Shown: positions 18,468-27,486, counted from the stretch's first letter. The stretch: DNA of 64,000 bases from Bradyrhizobium amphicarpaeae (GCF_002266435.3 NZ_CP029426.2:4556001-4620000), one strand, 5' to 3'. The notes: generated from the sequence alone by a model not told the origin. Made by a program: numbers and translations.

Positions 18468-19319
18468 CTACTCCGACAACCTTTCGATCACGAGATCAAG
18501 CAGCGCGCGCAGACGGGCGAGTCGCCTGAGGTCGCGGTGATAACCAACAAAGGTGTCGCGGCCGGGCGGCACCGTTCCGATGTCGAGCGCGACCAGACGG
18601 CGGTCGCGGTCGCCGAGCGGACGCGGCAACACGGCAAAGCCGTCGCCGCTGGCGCAAAGCTCGGCCTGCACCTGCCTGTTGTTGCTGCGCGAGGCGATTG
18701 CTGCATTCGGCAGCGCGCGCTTCAGCCAGACGGCGTCCGGCATGTCGGCGAACTCGGCATTCATGGTGACGACGCGGACGCTGCTGCCGTCGCCGGCGCG
18801 CGGCGGCTTGCTGCCCTTCTTGCCGTAAAGCGCGTAGGGAATGTGCAGCAGCTTTCTCGATATCACCTCGGGCTCGCTGAACGGCTTGATGCGGAAGACC
18901 AGATCGGCTTCGCGCCGCGGCAGACTGTAGAGCCGCGCATCGGTCAGGAGCTCCACCGTCACCTTGGGGTGGCGCTTGCCGAACGCGGCGATCACCGGCG
19001 ACAGCATCACCGTCCCGAACCAGTCCGACGACGACAGGCGCAACAGGCCATCGAGCTGCGTCTCGGCACCGGAGACGTGGCGTTCCAGCGCGAGTGCCTC
19101 GTCCTCGATCCGCTCGGCATGGCGCAGCACGGCGGTGCCCTCGTCGGTCAGCACCAGGCCATCCGCCGTGCGCTGGAACAGCGTCTGGCCCAACGATGTC
19201 TCGAGGGCGCGAAGCCGCCGGCCCATCGTCGGCTGGGTCTGGCCGATCTTTCGTGCGGCAGCTCCGAGCGTGCCTTCGCGCGCAATTGCCAGGAAGATGC
19301 GCAGGTCGCTCCAGTCCAT
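18468..19319 (-). CDS. LysR-family transcriptional regulator
   Basis: About 283 residues starting MDWSDLRIFLAIAREGTLGAAARKIGQTQPTMGRRLRALE, a standard LysR winged helix; residues 90-283 form the periplasmic-binding-protein-like effector domain. It is divergent from an NADPH:quinone oxidoreductase-type gene, the usual LysR arrangement, so that gene is the likely target. In-frame ATGs upstream at 19334 and beyond exist, but the first helix starts right after 19319. Confidence 0.93.
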   Translation of the reverse strand: MDWSDLRIFLAIAREGTLGAAARKIGQTQPTMGRRLRALETSLGQTLFQRTADGLVLTDEGTAVLRHAERIEDEALALERHVSGAETQLDGLLRLSSSDWFGTVMLSPVIAAFGKRHPKVTVELLTDARLYSLPRREADLVFRIKPFSEPEVISRKLLHIPYALYGKKGSKPPRAGDGSSVRVVTMNAEFADMPDAVWLKRALPNAAIASRSNNRQVQAELCASGDGFAVLPRPLGDRDRRLVALDIGTVPPGRDTFVGYHRDLRRLARLRALLDLVIERLSE

Positions 19320-19331
19320 CGGACATCCCGC

Positions 19332-19347
19332 CATACAGAAATGTATG
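19332..19347. promoter_or_regulatory. Candidate LysR operator
   Basis: CATAC-AGAAAT-GTATG is a perfect 5-bp dyad with a 6-base centre, fitting the T-N11-A form of LysR sites. It lies 13 bases upstream of the regulator start, between the divergent genes. Confidence 0.5.
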
Positions 19348-19421
19348 ACCATCGTACATCCTTGTCTCTTCTCATGCAAAATTTCATGGGCATATTGAGC
19401 CGATCACGGAGCAAGACGATC

Positions 19422-20414
19422 ATGACGAGACCATCGACGATGCGCGCCGGCGTCCTGGAGACCCACAACGCCCCCTTGCGCCTCTCAACCATTTCCATGC
19501 CAGAGATCGGCCCGCACGACGTGCTGGTGCGGGTGCGTGCGAGCGGGGTCAATCCGCTCGACACCAAGATCCATGCCGGCGCCGCGGCACATGCGCGCCA
19601 TCCCCTGCTGGCGATCCCGGGAATCGATCTCGCCGGCGTGGTCGAAATGGCCGGGGGCGAGGTGACGCGGTTCAAGCCGGGCGACGAGGTCTACGGCATG
19701 ACCGGTGGTGTCGGCGGCGTGCAGGGATCGCTGGCCGAATTCGCCGCGGTCGATGCCGATCTCCTCGCGTTGAAGCCCGCCAATCTCAGCATGCGGGAAG
19801 CGGCCGCCCTGCCCCTCATCGTCATCACGGCCTGGGAAGGCCTGATCGACCGGGCGGCGCTGAAGGCAGGCCAGAAGGTGTTGATCCACGGCGGTGCCGG
19901 CGGCGTCGGCCATGTCGCGATCCAGATCGCGCGCGCCTTCGGAGCGGAGGTGTTCGCAACCGGTTCGCCGTCGCAGCGCGCCACCATCGAGGGCTTTGGC
20001 GCGGTGTTCATCGATCGCGACAGTCCGCTCGAAGCCTACGTGACGCAGCACACCGACGGCCGCGGCTTCGACATCGTCTACGACACCGTCGGCGGCAAGG
20101 TGCTCGACGCGTCCTTCGAAGCGGTGCGCCGCTTCGGCCATGTGGTGAGCGCGCTCGGCTGGGGTACGCATGCGCTTGCGCCGCTGTCGTTCCGGGCGGC
20201 CAACTATTCAGGCGTGTTCACGCTGCTGCCGCTGCTGTCGGGCGAAGGCCGCGCGCATCATGGAGAGATCATGGCGGAGGCCACGCGCCTCGTTGAAGCC
20301 GGCAAGCTCGTGCCCCTGCTCGACGCCAGGCGCTTCACGCTAGAGAATGTCGGCGAGGCCTATGCGCTGATCAGGGACCGCGCCGCCAAGGGCAAGCTCG
20401 TCGTCGATATGTAA
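19422..20414 (+). CDS. Zinc-independent quinone oxidoreductase-type dehydrogenase (MDR superfamily)
   Basis: About 330 residues. GroES-like N-terminal domain (VRASGVNPLDTKIHAG), NAD(P)-binding motif GGAGGVGHVAIQIARA, and a C-terminal LVPLLDARRFTLENVGEAYALIRDRAAKGKLVVD typical of NADPH:quinone oxidoreductases (zeta-crystallin type). No catalytic-zinc cysteines are seen. Likely reduces quinones or enones with NADPH. ATG at 19422 follows CGGAGCAAG; ATG at 19440 is an alternative. Divergent from the LysR gene. Confidence 0.92.
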   Translation: MTRPSTMRAGVLETHNAPLRLSTISMPEIGPHDVLVRVRASGVNPLDTKIHAGAAAHARHPLLAIPGIDLAGVVEMAGGEVTRFKPGDEVYGMTGGVGGVQGSLAEFAAVDADLLALKPANLSMREAAALPLIVITAWEGLIDRAALKAGQKVLIHGGAGGVGHVAIQIARAFGAEVFATGSPSQRATIEGFGAVFIDRDSPLEAYVTQHTDGRGFDIVYDTVGGKVLDASFEAVRRFGHVVSALGWGTHALAPLSFRAANYSGVFTLLPLLSGEGRAHHGEIMAEATRLVEAGKLVPLLDARRFTLENVGEAYALIRDRAAKGKLVVDM

Positions 20415-20425
20415 GGTGGGGGTTC

Positions 20426-20508
20426 GTAGCCCGGATGAGCGCAGCGATATCCGGGGTTCTCGCTTGAAGCACGAAGGTCCCGGGTATCGCTGCGCTCATC
20501 CGGGCTAC
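20426..20508. repeat. Palindromic dispersed repeat, family B, copy 1
   Basis: GTAGCCCGGATGAGCGCAGC at the left end is mirrored by GCTGCGCTCATCCGGGCTAC at the right end, with a GATATCCGGG/CCCGGGTATC inner part. It lies 11 bases after the preceding stop codon. Related copies are at 32585-32660 and, decayed, at 33915-33981. Confidence 0.88.
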
Positions 20509-20534
20509 GAAGGCTCGCTACAAGGCGCCCGCCG

Positions 20535-20732
20535 CTAATCCTCGCTGGCCGCGGCGGAGCGATTGCGCAGGTGGTAGGCCTGCGACAACAGGAAGAATAA
20601 TGCGCGCTCGCCTTGATATTTGGCGGACGGCCGGGTGCGCTCGAAACCGTCGGCAAAGATCTTGCCGGACTGGTCGCACACTTGCCATCGCCAGCCAAAC
20701 CGCTTGCGCCTGGTGAGGATCACTTCGAACAT
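20535..20732 (-). CDS. Small basic protein of unknown function
   Basis: About 65 residues: MFEVILTRRKRFGWRWQVCD then QSGKIFADGFERTRPSAKYQGERALFFLL. The pattern of an N-terminal beta strand, W-x-W-x-V and a G-x-x-x-x-G-F-E turn is like small conserved rhizobial proteins, and I do not recognise more. No strong ribosome site; the frame extends to 20945, but that part has little protein character. Confidence 0.5.
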   Translation of the reverse strand: MFEVILTRRKRFGWRWQVCDQSGKIFADGFERTRPSAKYQGERALFFLLSQAYHLRNRSAAASED

Positions 20733-21150
20733 GCCGACGAGCTTGGCCCCTGCTCCTTGCCGGTCTGCCAAGGCATCCAAGCCCTCGCTCCGGCCTCCCC
20801 CATGAGACGGATGCCCGACATATAACCCAGCGGAGTGGAAAGAGAATAAAATTGATGATCGGAAATTCGTCTCTTGCACCGCTGTGACGAAGTCGCGATG
20901 GCGCAGGGAATAAGCTTTCGCCAGCGGTGTTTTCTTTAGCCCCACGAGGCGATCAGCTTGCGCTCGCGGTATTCAAAGCAGAACACAGGACGTTGACGGG
21001 GCACGAGCCCTTACTGACGAAGCCCCACGACTGATGTGGCGGTAACAGGAGACGCACGCTCGTGCGCTCAATGATAACTATCGTGCCGGGTATCAGGTCA
21101 GGTGTCAGGCTGCAGGCGGCACCGCCGCCAGGACCTTGGGCGCGAGGACC
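20733..21150. other. Gene-free stretch, nothing recognised
   Basis: About 418 bases between two minus-strand genes. I see no open frame with a ribosome site, no tRNA-like fold and no strong hairpin. Confidence 0.5.
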
Positions 21151-22224
21151 CTAGCGCGCAACGACCTCGACTTCGCCGTCGACGCCGTTGACGACGTTGA
21201 AGCCGCGCTCGTAGACCTTGCCCTCGTTCTTGGCGATGGCGCGGTATTCGCCTTCGGAGAGCACCACGCGCGGGAAGGCGCCGATCGATTCCTTGATGAC
21301 GTCGCCGCCGGGGGTCAGCACCGACCAGGCGGTATTGGCGAGCGCCTCGCCGCCTTTGTCGCTGACCAGCTTGAGCGTGATCACGGCAGCGCGGTGGGTG
21401 ATGGTGACGTCGGTGAGCTTGCTGGCCTGGACGCGGATGTCGGAGCGTACCACCGAATTGGCGTCGCCATAGTTGGAGATGATGTAGTAGGTGCCCTCCG
21501 GCAGCAGCACGACGTCGCCGGCGGCGACGTTCGGCACCAGCGAGGCGCGCTCGCCGGATTCGAACTGGCTGCCCTTGTAGATCGCGAACGAGATCTGGTT
21601 CTGCGGAATGCGGGTGGTGCCGACCCGGCCCTCAATCCGCAGGCCCCCGGCCGGCAGCACGAAGGATTCGCGGTCGGTCTCGGCCTTCAGGCTGACGGTG
21701 CGCACCGCGCTGACGAGGCCGAACGCGACGTGCACGACGTAATTGCCGGGCGGCAGCACGATGTTCGGGGTGGCGCTGCGGTCCTCGCGGATCAGCTTGA
21801 AGGTTCCGTTCTCGTCGGGACGGTCGGCAAACACGCGCCAGACCAGGCCGCTGGTGATCGCCGGAGAATCCTTGCCGTATTTCGCGGTCAGCGACAGCAC
21901 GCCCTGTCCGGGCACGGCTGCGTTGAGCGGGGCGGCCGGCGGCACGGTCGTGACCGCGGGCGGCGGCATGCTGGGGGTCGTCGGCTGCATCAGGGTCGGC
22001 GGCAGGCTCGGGGGGCCGGCGCCGGGACCGGAGGGCGGCGCCAGGCTGACGGCGCCGCCGGGGTCGGGCACCGAAGCCGGCGGCACCGGCGGCGGACGGT
22101 CCGAAAAAAGCTGGGCCTGCGCAGCGGTTTGGCCTGAGGCAACGAGGCACGCGACAAGGATCAGCACCGGCGCCAGCCTGCTGCTGCGCCGCCGTCCGAT
22201 GATGCCGTCACCCCCGCGTGTCAT
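21151..22224 (-). CDS. Exported Pro-rich protein with repeated beta domains
   Basis: About 357 residues: signal peptide (RLAPVLILVACLVASGQTAAQAQ), a Pro/Gly-rich linker to about residue 105, then three beta-rich segments each with a P-G-N-Y/E-G-E-Y-type turn (LPPGNYVVHV, LPEGTYYIIS, LSEGEYRAIA), like carboxypeptidase-regulatory or PEGA-type surface domains. Probably periplasmic or cell-surface. Function unknown. A GGGGG tract precedes the ATG. It stands alone, divergent from the patatin gene. Confidence 0.8.
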   Translation of the reverse strand: MTRGGDGIIGRRRSSRLAPVLILVACLVASGQTAAQAQLFSDRPPPVPPASVPDPGGAVSLAPPSGPGAGPPSLPPTLMQPTTPSMPPPAVTTVPPAAPLNAAVPGQGVLSLTAKYGKDSPAITSGLVWRVFADRPDENGTFKLIREDRSATPNIVLPPGNYVVHVAFGLVSAVRTVSLKAETDRESFVLPAGGLRIEGRVGTTRIPQNQISFAIYKGSQFESGERASLVPNVAAGDVVLLPEGTYYIISNYGDANSVVRSDIRVQASKLTDVTITHRAAVITLKLVSDKGGEALANTAWSVLTPGGDVIKESIGAFPRVVLSEGEYRAIAKNEGKVYERGFNVVNGVDGEVEVVAR

Positions 22225-22465
22225 ACCCCCTGCTTTTCACTGAAAACGCGGCAAATTCAAGCCTCTGAAACCCCAGGAAATACGGGCACACGCGATCGAT
22301 GGAACCCGGTTGACGCCTGCGTGATTACACCAGAGGCAACCGTCTCCCGCCATACTCCTGCCCCGAGCCCTTTCCAAAGCGGCATAAACCATGCTTCGCG
22401 CCTGATATGGCGGAGCGCAAAGGCGGTGCCTAGTCTGAGGGTGCAGGCCCCGTGGGAGAGTTTCG

Positions 22466-23494
22466 GTGCTGGATAGATTGAAGGGTCGAGGCGCGAACGG
22501 CTCGAATGGCGAAAAGATCGGCCTTGGCCCCACCCGCCGGCCGGTCATCGGCCTCGCCCTCGGTGGCGGCGCCGCGCGCGGCTTTGCCCATATCGGAATC
22601 CTCCGGACCCTGCTCGCCAACGGCATCGTTCCCGACGTCGTGGTCGGCACCTCCATCGGCGCCGTGGTCGGCGGCCTCCATGCGGCCGGCCGGCTCGAGA
22701 CGTTCGAGGAGTGGGGGCGCAGCCTGCAGGGGATGCGCAACATCCTCGGCTATCTCGACATCCGCCTCAACGGCTCCGGCCTACTCGGCGGCGAGAAGCT
22801 GGCAAGCCGCCTCGAGGATGCGGTTGGGCAGGCCCTGATCGAGGATCTCCCGGTCAAGTTCGCGAGCGTCGCGACCGAAGTCCGCACCGGCCACGAGATC
22901 TGGCTGACCCATGGCCGCGTGGTCGATGCGATGCGCGCGTCCTATGCGCTGCCCGGCATCTTCCAGCCTATGCTGGTCGGCGATCGCTGGCTGGTCGACG
23001 GCGCGCTGGTGAACCCGGTGCCGGTCTCGGCCGCCCGCGCGCTCGGCGCCGAAATCGTCATCGCCGCAAATCTTTCCAGCGACATCTTCACCCATTCCAC
23101 GACGATCTATTCGCACGGCGCGATGCCCGCACCCGTCGCCCCGGAGGCCGAGGAGACGACGGCCAAGCGGCGCTTTCCGCGGCTCTTCTCGGCCGAGAAA
23201 GCCATGAAGCGCGAGTTTTTCGGCAGCGCCGGGCGCCCGGGCATCTCCTCGGTGATGGTTGATGCCTTCAACATCATGCAGGACCGCATCACCCGCGCCC
23301 GCCTCGCCGGAGATCCGCCGGATCTCTTGATCTCGCCGCGGGTCGGCCAGTTCGGCTGGTTCGACTTCCATCGCTCCGAGGACCTGATCGCCCACGGCGC
23401 GCGCGCCGCCGAACGCGCGCTGGAGTCGATCCAGGAGGCGATCGACGTGCTGGCGCCGGCGCCCGCGGGCCACGCGCCCAAGGCCGAGGAATAA
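22466..23494 (+). CDS. Patatin-like phospholipase (RssA type)
   Basis: About 342 residues. Oxyanion loop LALGGGAARGFAH, nucleophile GTSIG (Ser63) and catalytic DGA (Asp178, WLVDGALVNPVP) give a complete Ser-Asp dyad. This family hydrolyses acyl chains of phospholipids or lysophospholipids; the NTE/RssA-like subgroup acts at the inner membrane face. No signal peptide. GTG at 22466 has GGGAGAG 5 bases upstream. Confidence 0.95.
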   Translation: MLDRLKGRGANGSNGEKIGLGPTRRPVIGLALGGGAARGFAHIGILRTLLANGIVPDVVVGTSIGAVVGGLHAAGRLETFEEWGRSLQGMRNILGYLDIRLNGSGLLGGEKLASRLEDAVGQALIEDLPVKFASVATEVRTGHEIWLTHGRVVDAMRASYALPGIFQPMLVGDRWLVDGALVNPVPVSAARALGAEIVIAANLSSDIFTHSTTIYSHGAMPAPVAPEAEETTAKRRFPRLFSAEKAMKREFFGSAGRPGISSVMVDAFNIMQDRITRARLAGDPPDLLISPRVGQFGWFDFHRSEDLIAHGARAAERALESIQEAIDVLAPAPAGHAPKAEE

Positions 23495-23517
23495 GGCGGA
23501 AGACCAAGGCAGGCGCG

Positions 23518-23946
23518 TCAGGCCGTCTTGATGTAGTCGCGCAGGGCTTCCTGCTCGGATTCGTATTCCTGGACCCGGCGCTTGACGATGTCGCCGATCG
23601 AGATCAGGCCGACCACCTTGCCGTTATCGATCACGGGCAGATGGCGGAACTTGCCTGATGTCATCATCTCCATGAGTTCGGCGACCGTGTCGGTTTCCTT
23701 GCAGGTCACCACCTTGCGGGTCATGACCTGAGCGACCGGCTCCTCCAGCGCGCTGGCGCCGCGCTCGCCGAGAACGCGAACGATGTCACGCTCGGACAGG
23801 ATGCCCTCGAGCCGGCTCTGGTTCATCACCAGCACCGCGCCGATCTTCTTCTCACCGAGCAGCTTGACCGCTGCAGCCAGCTTCGCGTCGGGCTCGACGC
23901 TCATGATCTGGTGGCCCTTGGTGTTGAGAATGGAGCGTACCGTCAT
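23518..23946 (-). CDS. Two-CBS-domain protein
   Basis: About 142 residues made of a tandem CBS pair (LAAAVKLLGEKKIGAVLVMN... and ...TVAELMEMMTSGKFRHLPVID). CBS pairs bind adenine nucleotides and act as energy or ionic sensors, often as stand-alone regulators. GGGAGG lies 5 bases before the ATG. It is convergent with the patatin gene, ends 23 bases apart. Confidence 0.95.
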   Translation of the reverse strand: MTVRSILNTKGHQIMSVEPDAKLAAAVKLLGEKKIGAVLVMNQSRLEGILSERDIVRVLGERGASALEEPVAQVMTRKVVTCKETDTVAELMEMMTSGKFRHLPVIDNGKVVGLISIGDIVKRRVQEYESEQEALRDYIKTA

Positions 23947-24139
23947 TGTTGCCTCCCTGAATCGGACCCGTCCGCCTTTTGGCGATTCGGACTTGTTCTT
24001 CGAGTCTTCAACTAACAGTTTTGTTTGGCGCCGGTTTCACGTGCAGGCGCTTTTCGAGGCAGCGCAATTGGCGCTTTGTCGCTTCGAACATTCTTCCCGT
24101 AAATGATGGATGAGTTCGGGCCGCGCCGCAAGCGCCGCT

Positions 24140-24973
24140 TCAGATACGGTCTGAAACGTCCTGTGATGACGCATCCGCAGCATCGTTTCGCATGCGCGGC
24201 ACCGGATCGAACAGCGCGAACAGCAGCAGGCCGGCGAAGAAGCCGCCGATATGCGCCTGCCACGCCACGCTCGTGGTTTCGGAATCGACGCCGATGGCGC
24301 CGACGCCGAAGATGATGTTGACGCCGAACCACACGGCGAGGAAACCGACCACCCGCCCGTCACGCAACGCGCGCGACAGCGGCAGCGCCGGAACCCTTGC
24401 CGCGGTATCGGCGTCCGCCCGGTTGAACGACAGGAAGCTGCCGCGGACGAAGGCGAAGCGGATCGCGGCCGCCATCGCGCCCGACACCGAGGCCGAGGCG
24501 CCGATCATCGGCGCCACCGCATGCTCATGGGTGACGAGATGGGCGACCGCGCCGGCCGCCGCCGTCACCGCCAGGAACAGGAAGAATCTGACCGCGCCGA
24601 ACCGCCGCGCCAGCGCGCTGCCGAACGGCAGCAGCCACAGCACGTTGAAGCCGAGATGGGTCAGGTTGGCGTGCAGCAGCGAATAGGTGACGAAGCTCCA
24701 GACCTTGGCGCCGGCGCCGCCCGGGATCTCCAGATTGAGCAGCGAAGAATCGTACCGCTTGGGGATGAAGCCGAAGACGTCGATGGTCCAGTTCTCGAGC
24801 TCCGGCGGCAGCAGCACCCGCAGATGGATCACCGCCAGCAGGACGATATAGGCGGTCAGCGCGAACGGCAGCGTCAGGATCGGCTCGCGTGGAGCCTCCT
24901 CATGGACAGCCTCTTGGGCGACCGGGAGGCCGGGCTGAGAGTCCTGCGGCGGTGAATCGTGCGGGGAATCCAA
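24140..24973 (-). CDS. Rhomboid-family intramembrane serine protease
   Basis: About 277 residues with six or more membrane helices after a 30-residue acidic soluble N-terminus. Catalytic Ser160 in GASAS and His241 in AHIGG form the dyad, and HLGFN (His106, Asn110) supplies the oxyanion side chains. It cleaves membrane proteins within the bilayer; substrates unknown. The first in-frame start is TTG at 24973 without a visible ribosome site, so the N-terminus is uncertain. A hairpin with a U-rich tail lies 85 bases upstream on the same strand. Confidence 0.93.
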   Translation of the reverse strand: MDSPHDSPPQDSQPGLPVAQEAVHEEAPREPILTLPFALTAYIVLLAVIHLRVLLPPELENWTIDVFGFIPKRYDSSLLNLEIPGGAGAKVWSFVTYSLLHANLTHLGFNVLWLLPFGSALARRFGAVRFFLFLAVTAAAGAVAHLVTHEHAVAPMIGASASVSGAMAAAIRFAFVRGSFLSFNRADADTAARVPALPLSRALRDGRVVGFLAVWFGVNIIFGVGAIGVDSETTSVAWQAHIGGFFAGLLLFALFDPVPRMRNDAADASSQDVSDRI

Positions 24974-25057
24974 GGCAGTTCGCTTTCAGGCGCGATCGGA
25001 GCGATCCGTCTGCAGATAGTCGCCTTTGCCGGCCCAGCGCAAGTGCACAAAAGGAAA

Positions 25058-25083
25058 AGGCAGGGCCCTGGGAGGCCCTGCCT
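25058..25083 (-). terminator. Minus-strand hairpin with U-rich tail
   Basis: Perfect 10-bp stem AGGCAGGGCC/GGCCCTGCCT with a 6-base loop. Read on the minus strand it is followed by TTTCCTTTTG. No annotated minus-strand gene lies before it, so it would end a short RNA or attenuate the rhomboid gene. Confidence 0.55.
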
Positions 25084-25260
25084 GTCCGTGTCGGCCTTCC
25101 GGTGCCGGAGGAATGAAGGTGTATCCCCACCCCTCCCCGCGGCCCGTGACCAAACTGTTTGACGCCCTGTGTACAGGCCCCGCCGAGAACCTGGATGAAA
25201 GCGGCGAGGCTTGCGACCGAGATCACCATAGCAGCGCGGCGCGAGGCGCAAAGGCCATAG
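25084..25260 (-). ncRNA. Possible small RNA upstream of the rhomboid gene
   Basis: The minus strand from about 25250 runs to the terminator at 25058 without a good gene: a short frame (M-V-I-S-V-A-S-L) begins near 25229, but it passes through the hairpin. TTGCG near 25279 and TAACTAT near 25258 could be promoter elements. The RNA would contain a G-rich segment (GGGGAGGGGTGGGG). No plus-strand role is seen. This is inferred from the terminator and the lack of genes only. Confidence 0.3.
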
Positions 25261-25426
25261 TTAATTTAACGTTAACGACGCAAAGACCGCCTTAACGGGG
25301 GCGAAAACGGCCTCCCGGCATGGACGCTGCAAATCCCCTCCTGCACAACAACACAGGGATCGCGGGTGCACTGAAGCGGGACAGCTCTGTCCCTTCGAGG
25401 TTGCGCCCCGGGATAAGCGTTCAGAC

Positions 25427-25981
25427 ATGAAACATCCGTCGAGCCGCGCGTTCTTCGCGTATTGGGACAACAAGCGCGGCGCTGCACGGGCCCCTGACCG
25501 GGCCGACATCGATCCGGCCGCGGTCCGCGGCCTGCTCGGCGATATATTCGTGCTGTCCTGCGAGCCCAATCTCGGCTTTCCGTTCCGCGTCGCGGGCACG
25601 CGCGTCTGTGCACTGGCGGGACGTGACCTCAAGGACCAGAGCTTTGCGGCGCTGTTCGTTGACGCGAGCCGCGGCGAGATCGAGGAGATCACCACCGTTG
25701 TCGCCGACGAGGCGCTGGGTGCGATCGCCGGCGTCACGGCCACGCGAGAGGATGGCAGCAAGGCCTATCTCGAACTGCTGCTGCTGCCGTTCAACGCCCG
25801 CCCGCACACGCCGGTGAGCGTGACGGGCGTGCTCGCGCCGTTCGACGACGAATGCGGCGCGCTCTCGACCTTCACCCTCACCTCCTGGCGCTATCTGCAC
25901 CAGCCGGAGAAACTGCTGCCGCGCGCGATCCGCAAATTGCAGATCGCACGCGGGCTGATGGTGTATGAGGGGCTGAGATAG
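25427..25981 (+). CDS. PAS_5-type PAS-domain protein
   Basis: About 184 residues beginning MKHPSSRAFFAYWDNKRGAA, with a PAS-like fold (FVLSCEPNLGFPFRVAGTRVCALAGRDLKDQSF) and a basic C-terminus (LPRAIRKLQIARGLMVYEGL). Stand-alone PAS_5 proteins are common in alphaproteobacteria and have no clear function; they may tune signalling by protein contact. It has no output domain. It is convergent with the next gene, ends 10 bases apart. Confidence 0.88.
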   Translation: MKHPSSRAFFAYWDNKRGAARAPDRADIDPAAVRGLLGDIFVLSCEPNLGFPFRVAGTRVCALAGRDLKDQSFAALFVDASRGEIEEITTVVADEALGAIAGVTATREDGSKAYLELLLLPFNARPHTPVSVTGVLAPFDDECGALSTFTLTSWRYLHQPEKLLPRAIRKLQIARGLMVYEGLR

Positions 25982-25991
25982 TCGCCCGCTC

Positions 25992-26378
25992 TCACGGCAT
26001 CGCCAGATGCCATGCACCGTTCAGAAAACCATCGCCGGTGATATCGCCGGGCTTCTGGTCCTTGGCGAAGGTGTAGAGCGGCTTGCCCTTGTAGGCCCAC
26101 TGCTTCGAACCGTCGTCGCGCGTGATGACGGTGTAGCCGTCGCTCGCGGCATCGCTCGCCTCGGCCTTCAGCACCGGCCAGTTCGTCGCGCACGGACCGT
26201 TGCAGGCGGACTTGCCGTCCGCGTCCTTGTCGAAGGTGTAGAGCGTCATGCCCTTGGCGTCGGTGAGTACGCTGCCCTTGTCGGTCTTGCCCGTCTTGGT
26301 CGGCGGCGCGGCAAAGGCGGCGGGAACGATCGCGAGCGAGAGTGCCAGCGTCAGAGCGAGGCGGATCGAGGACGTCAT
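25992..26378 (-). CDS. Secreted protein with Yx(FWY)xxD repeats (COG4315)
   Basis: About 128 residues: signal peptide MTSSIRLALTLALSLAIVPAAFA, then two copies of the motif, TLYTFDKD and PLYTFAKD, with C-x-G-x-C (CNGPCATNWP) between. This is a typical COG4315 periplasmic or lipoprotein-type small protein of unknown role. AGGAG lies 7 bases before ATG at 26378. Confidence 0.88.
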   Translation of the reverse strand: MTSSIRLALTLALSLAIVPAAFAAPPTKTGKTDKGSVLTDAKGMTLYTFDKDADGKSACNGPCATNWPVLKAEASDAASDGYTVITRDDGSKQWAYKGKPLYTFAKDQKPGDITGDGFLNGAWHLAMP

Positions 26379-26503
26379 GAGTTCTCCTGTCATGCAATTG
26401 GCTTGCATGGGTAGGACGCCGCCCGCGGTCCGGTATTCCTGACGGCGCGGCAAAGATATTTTTCGCTGCGCACGACAAGGCGGTGGAATAAAGTGGGATC
26501 GAC

Positions 26504-27010
26504 ATGAGCAAGCCGCATTGGCGTCCCGCCCACGCATCCGACCTGCCCGCGATCAGCGCGATCGCGGCGCGGATTCATCCCGATCTTCCCGAAAGCCCGG
26601 CAGTGCTCGCCGAGAAGATGCGGCTCTCTCCCGACGGATGCCGCGTGCTCGTTGCCGGCGACGAGATCGCCGGCTATGGGCTTTCGCATCCCTGGAAGCG
26701 GCACCGGATCCCGCCGCTCGACGGCTTGCTCGAACGACTGCCTGAGGATGCGGATTGCCTCTACGTGCACGACGTTGCGGTGTTGCCCGACTTTCGCGGC
26801 GGCGTCGCGCGCCCCTATGTTGCTGATGTCGAGCAGCTCGCGCGCGCGTCAGGCATCACAACGCTCGCGCTGGTCTCGGTCTACGCCACGCAGCCGCTGT
26901 GGCAGCGTCTCGGCTTTCGGCCCGTCACGGCGGATGCGGCGCTGCGCGCAAAATTCGCCTCCTACGGCGAGGGCGCGACCTACATGCTGCGCGACCTCGC
27001 TGCGACGTAA
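26504..27010 (+). CDS. GNAT-family N-acetyltransferase
   Basis: About 168 residues. N-terminal WRPAHASDLPAISAIAARIHPD, a central VHDVAVLPDFRGG-type acetyl-CoA strand, and a C-terminal VYATQPLWQRLGFRPV (the F/W-x-x-x-G-F motif of GNAT proteins). The pyrophosphate loop Q/R-x-x-G-x-G/A reads R-G-G-V-A, slightly degenerate. Substrate unknown. Confidence 0.9.
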   Translation: MSKPHWRPAHASDLPAISAIAARIHPDLPESPAVLAEKMRLSPDGCRVLVAGDEIAGYGLSHPWKRHRIPPLDGLLERLPEDADCLYVHDVAVLPDFRGGVARPYVADVEQLARASGITTLALVSVYATQPLWQRLGFRPVTADAALRAKFASYGEGATYMLRDLAAT

Positions 27011-27127
27011 CGTCCCTTCCCGCCTCACGCGGGCGTGAACCGCCGCCTCGAACCGGGTTGGATCAGCCCCCGTCGAAGGTGTGTGCGAGCCCTTCCGGTC
27101 TCGCCGAACCGAGGCTGGAGACTATCC

Positions 27128-27436
27128 ATGAAACTCACATTGTCGAAACTTGCTTTCGTCGCATGCGTTGCGACGGCTGCGTTCACCGCGACCAGCGCCA
27201 ACGCGGCGCAATACCGCACCTATGGCTGCGACACCGCCTTCTTCGAAGGCTGCGGCATCGTGGTCGAGACGCCCAACGCGCCTGGCAGAAGCCGCCCGAC
27301 CGTCACCCATCACGACACCTCGCCGATCTACATGAAGCAGACCGATCCTCGTTACAGCTCGTCGATGCGTGATGGCGGTGGCGGCGGTGGTGGTGGTGGC
27401 GGAGGTGGTGGTGGTGGCGGCGGCGGCGGCCGCTGA
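27128..27436 (+). CDS. Small exported protein ending in a 19-residue glycine tract
   Basis: About 102 residues: signal peptide (MKLTLSKLAFVACVATAAFT...NAA), a 50-residue mature region with two cysteines, then R-D followed by nineteen consecutive Gly (mixed GGT/GGC/GGA codons) and Arg. The tract is a simple-sequence run liable to slippage. Such Gly tails are seen on small envelope proteins of unknown role. GGAGAC lies 4-5 bases before the ATG. A hairpin follows 18 bases after the stop. Confidence 0.72.
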   Translation: MKLTLSKLAFVACVATAAFTATSANAAQYRTYGCDTAFFEGCGIVVETPNAPGRSRPTVTHHDTSPIYMKQTDPRYSSSMRDGGGGGGGGGGGGGGGGGGGR

Positions 27437-27454
27437 GCCCACCTGACGATGCAG

Positions 27455-27486
27455 ATGATGCCGCCGGTGCAATCCGGCGGCATCAT
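27455..27486. terminator. Palindromic hairpin between convergent genes
   Basis: Perfect 13-bp stem ATGATGCCGCCGG/CCGGCGGCATCAT with loop TGCAAT, between the Gly-tract gene and the DEAD-box gene. No long T-run on either side, so a weak or bidirectional terminator. Confidence 0.6.
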
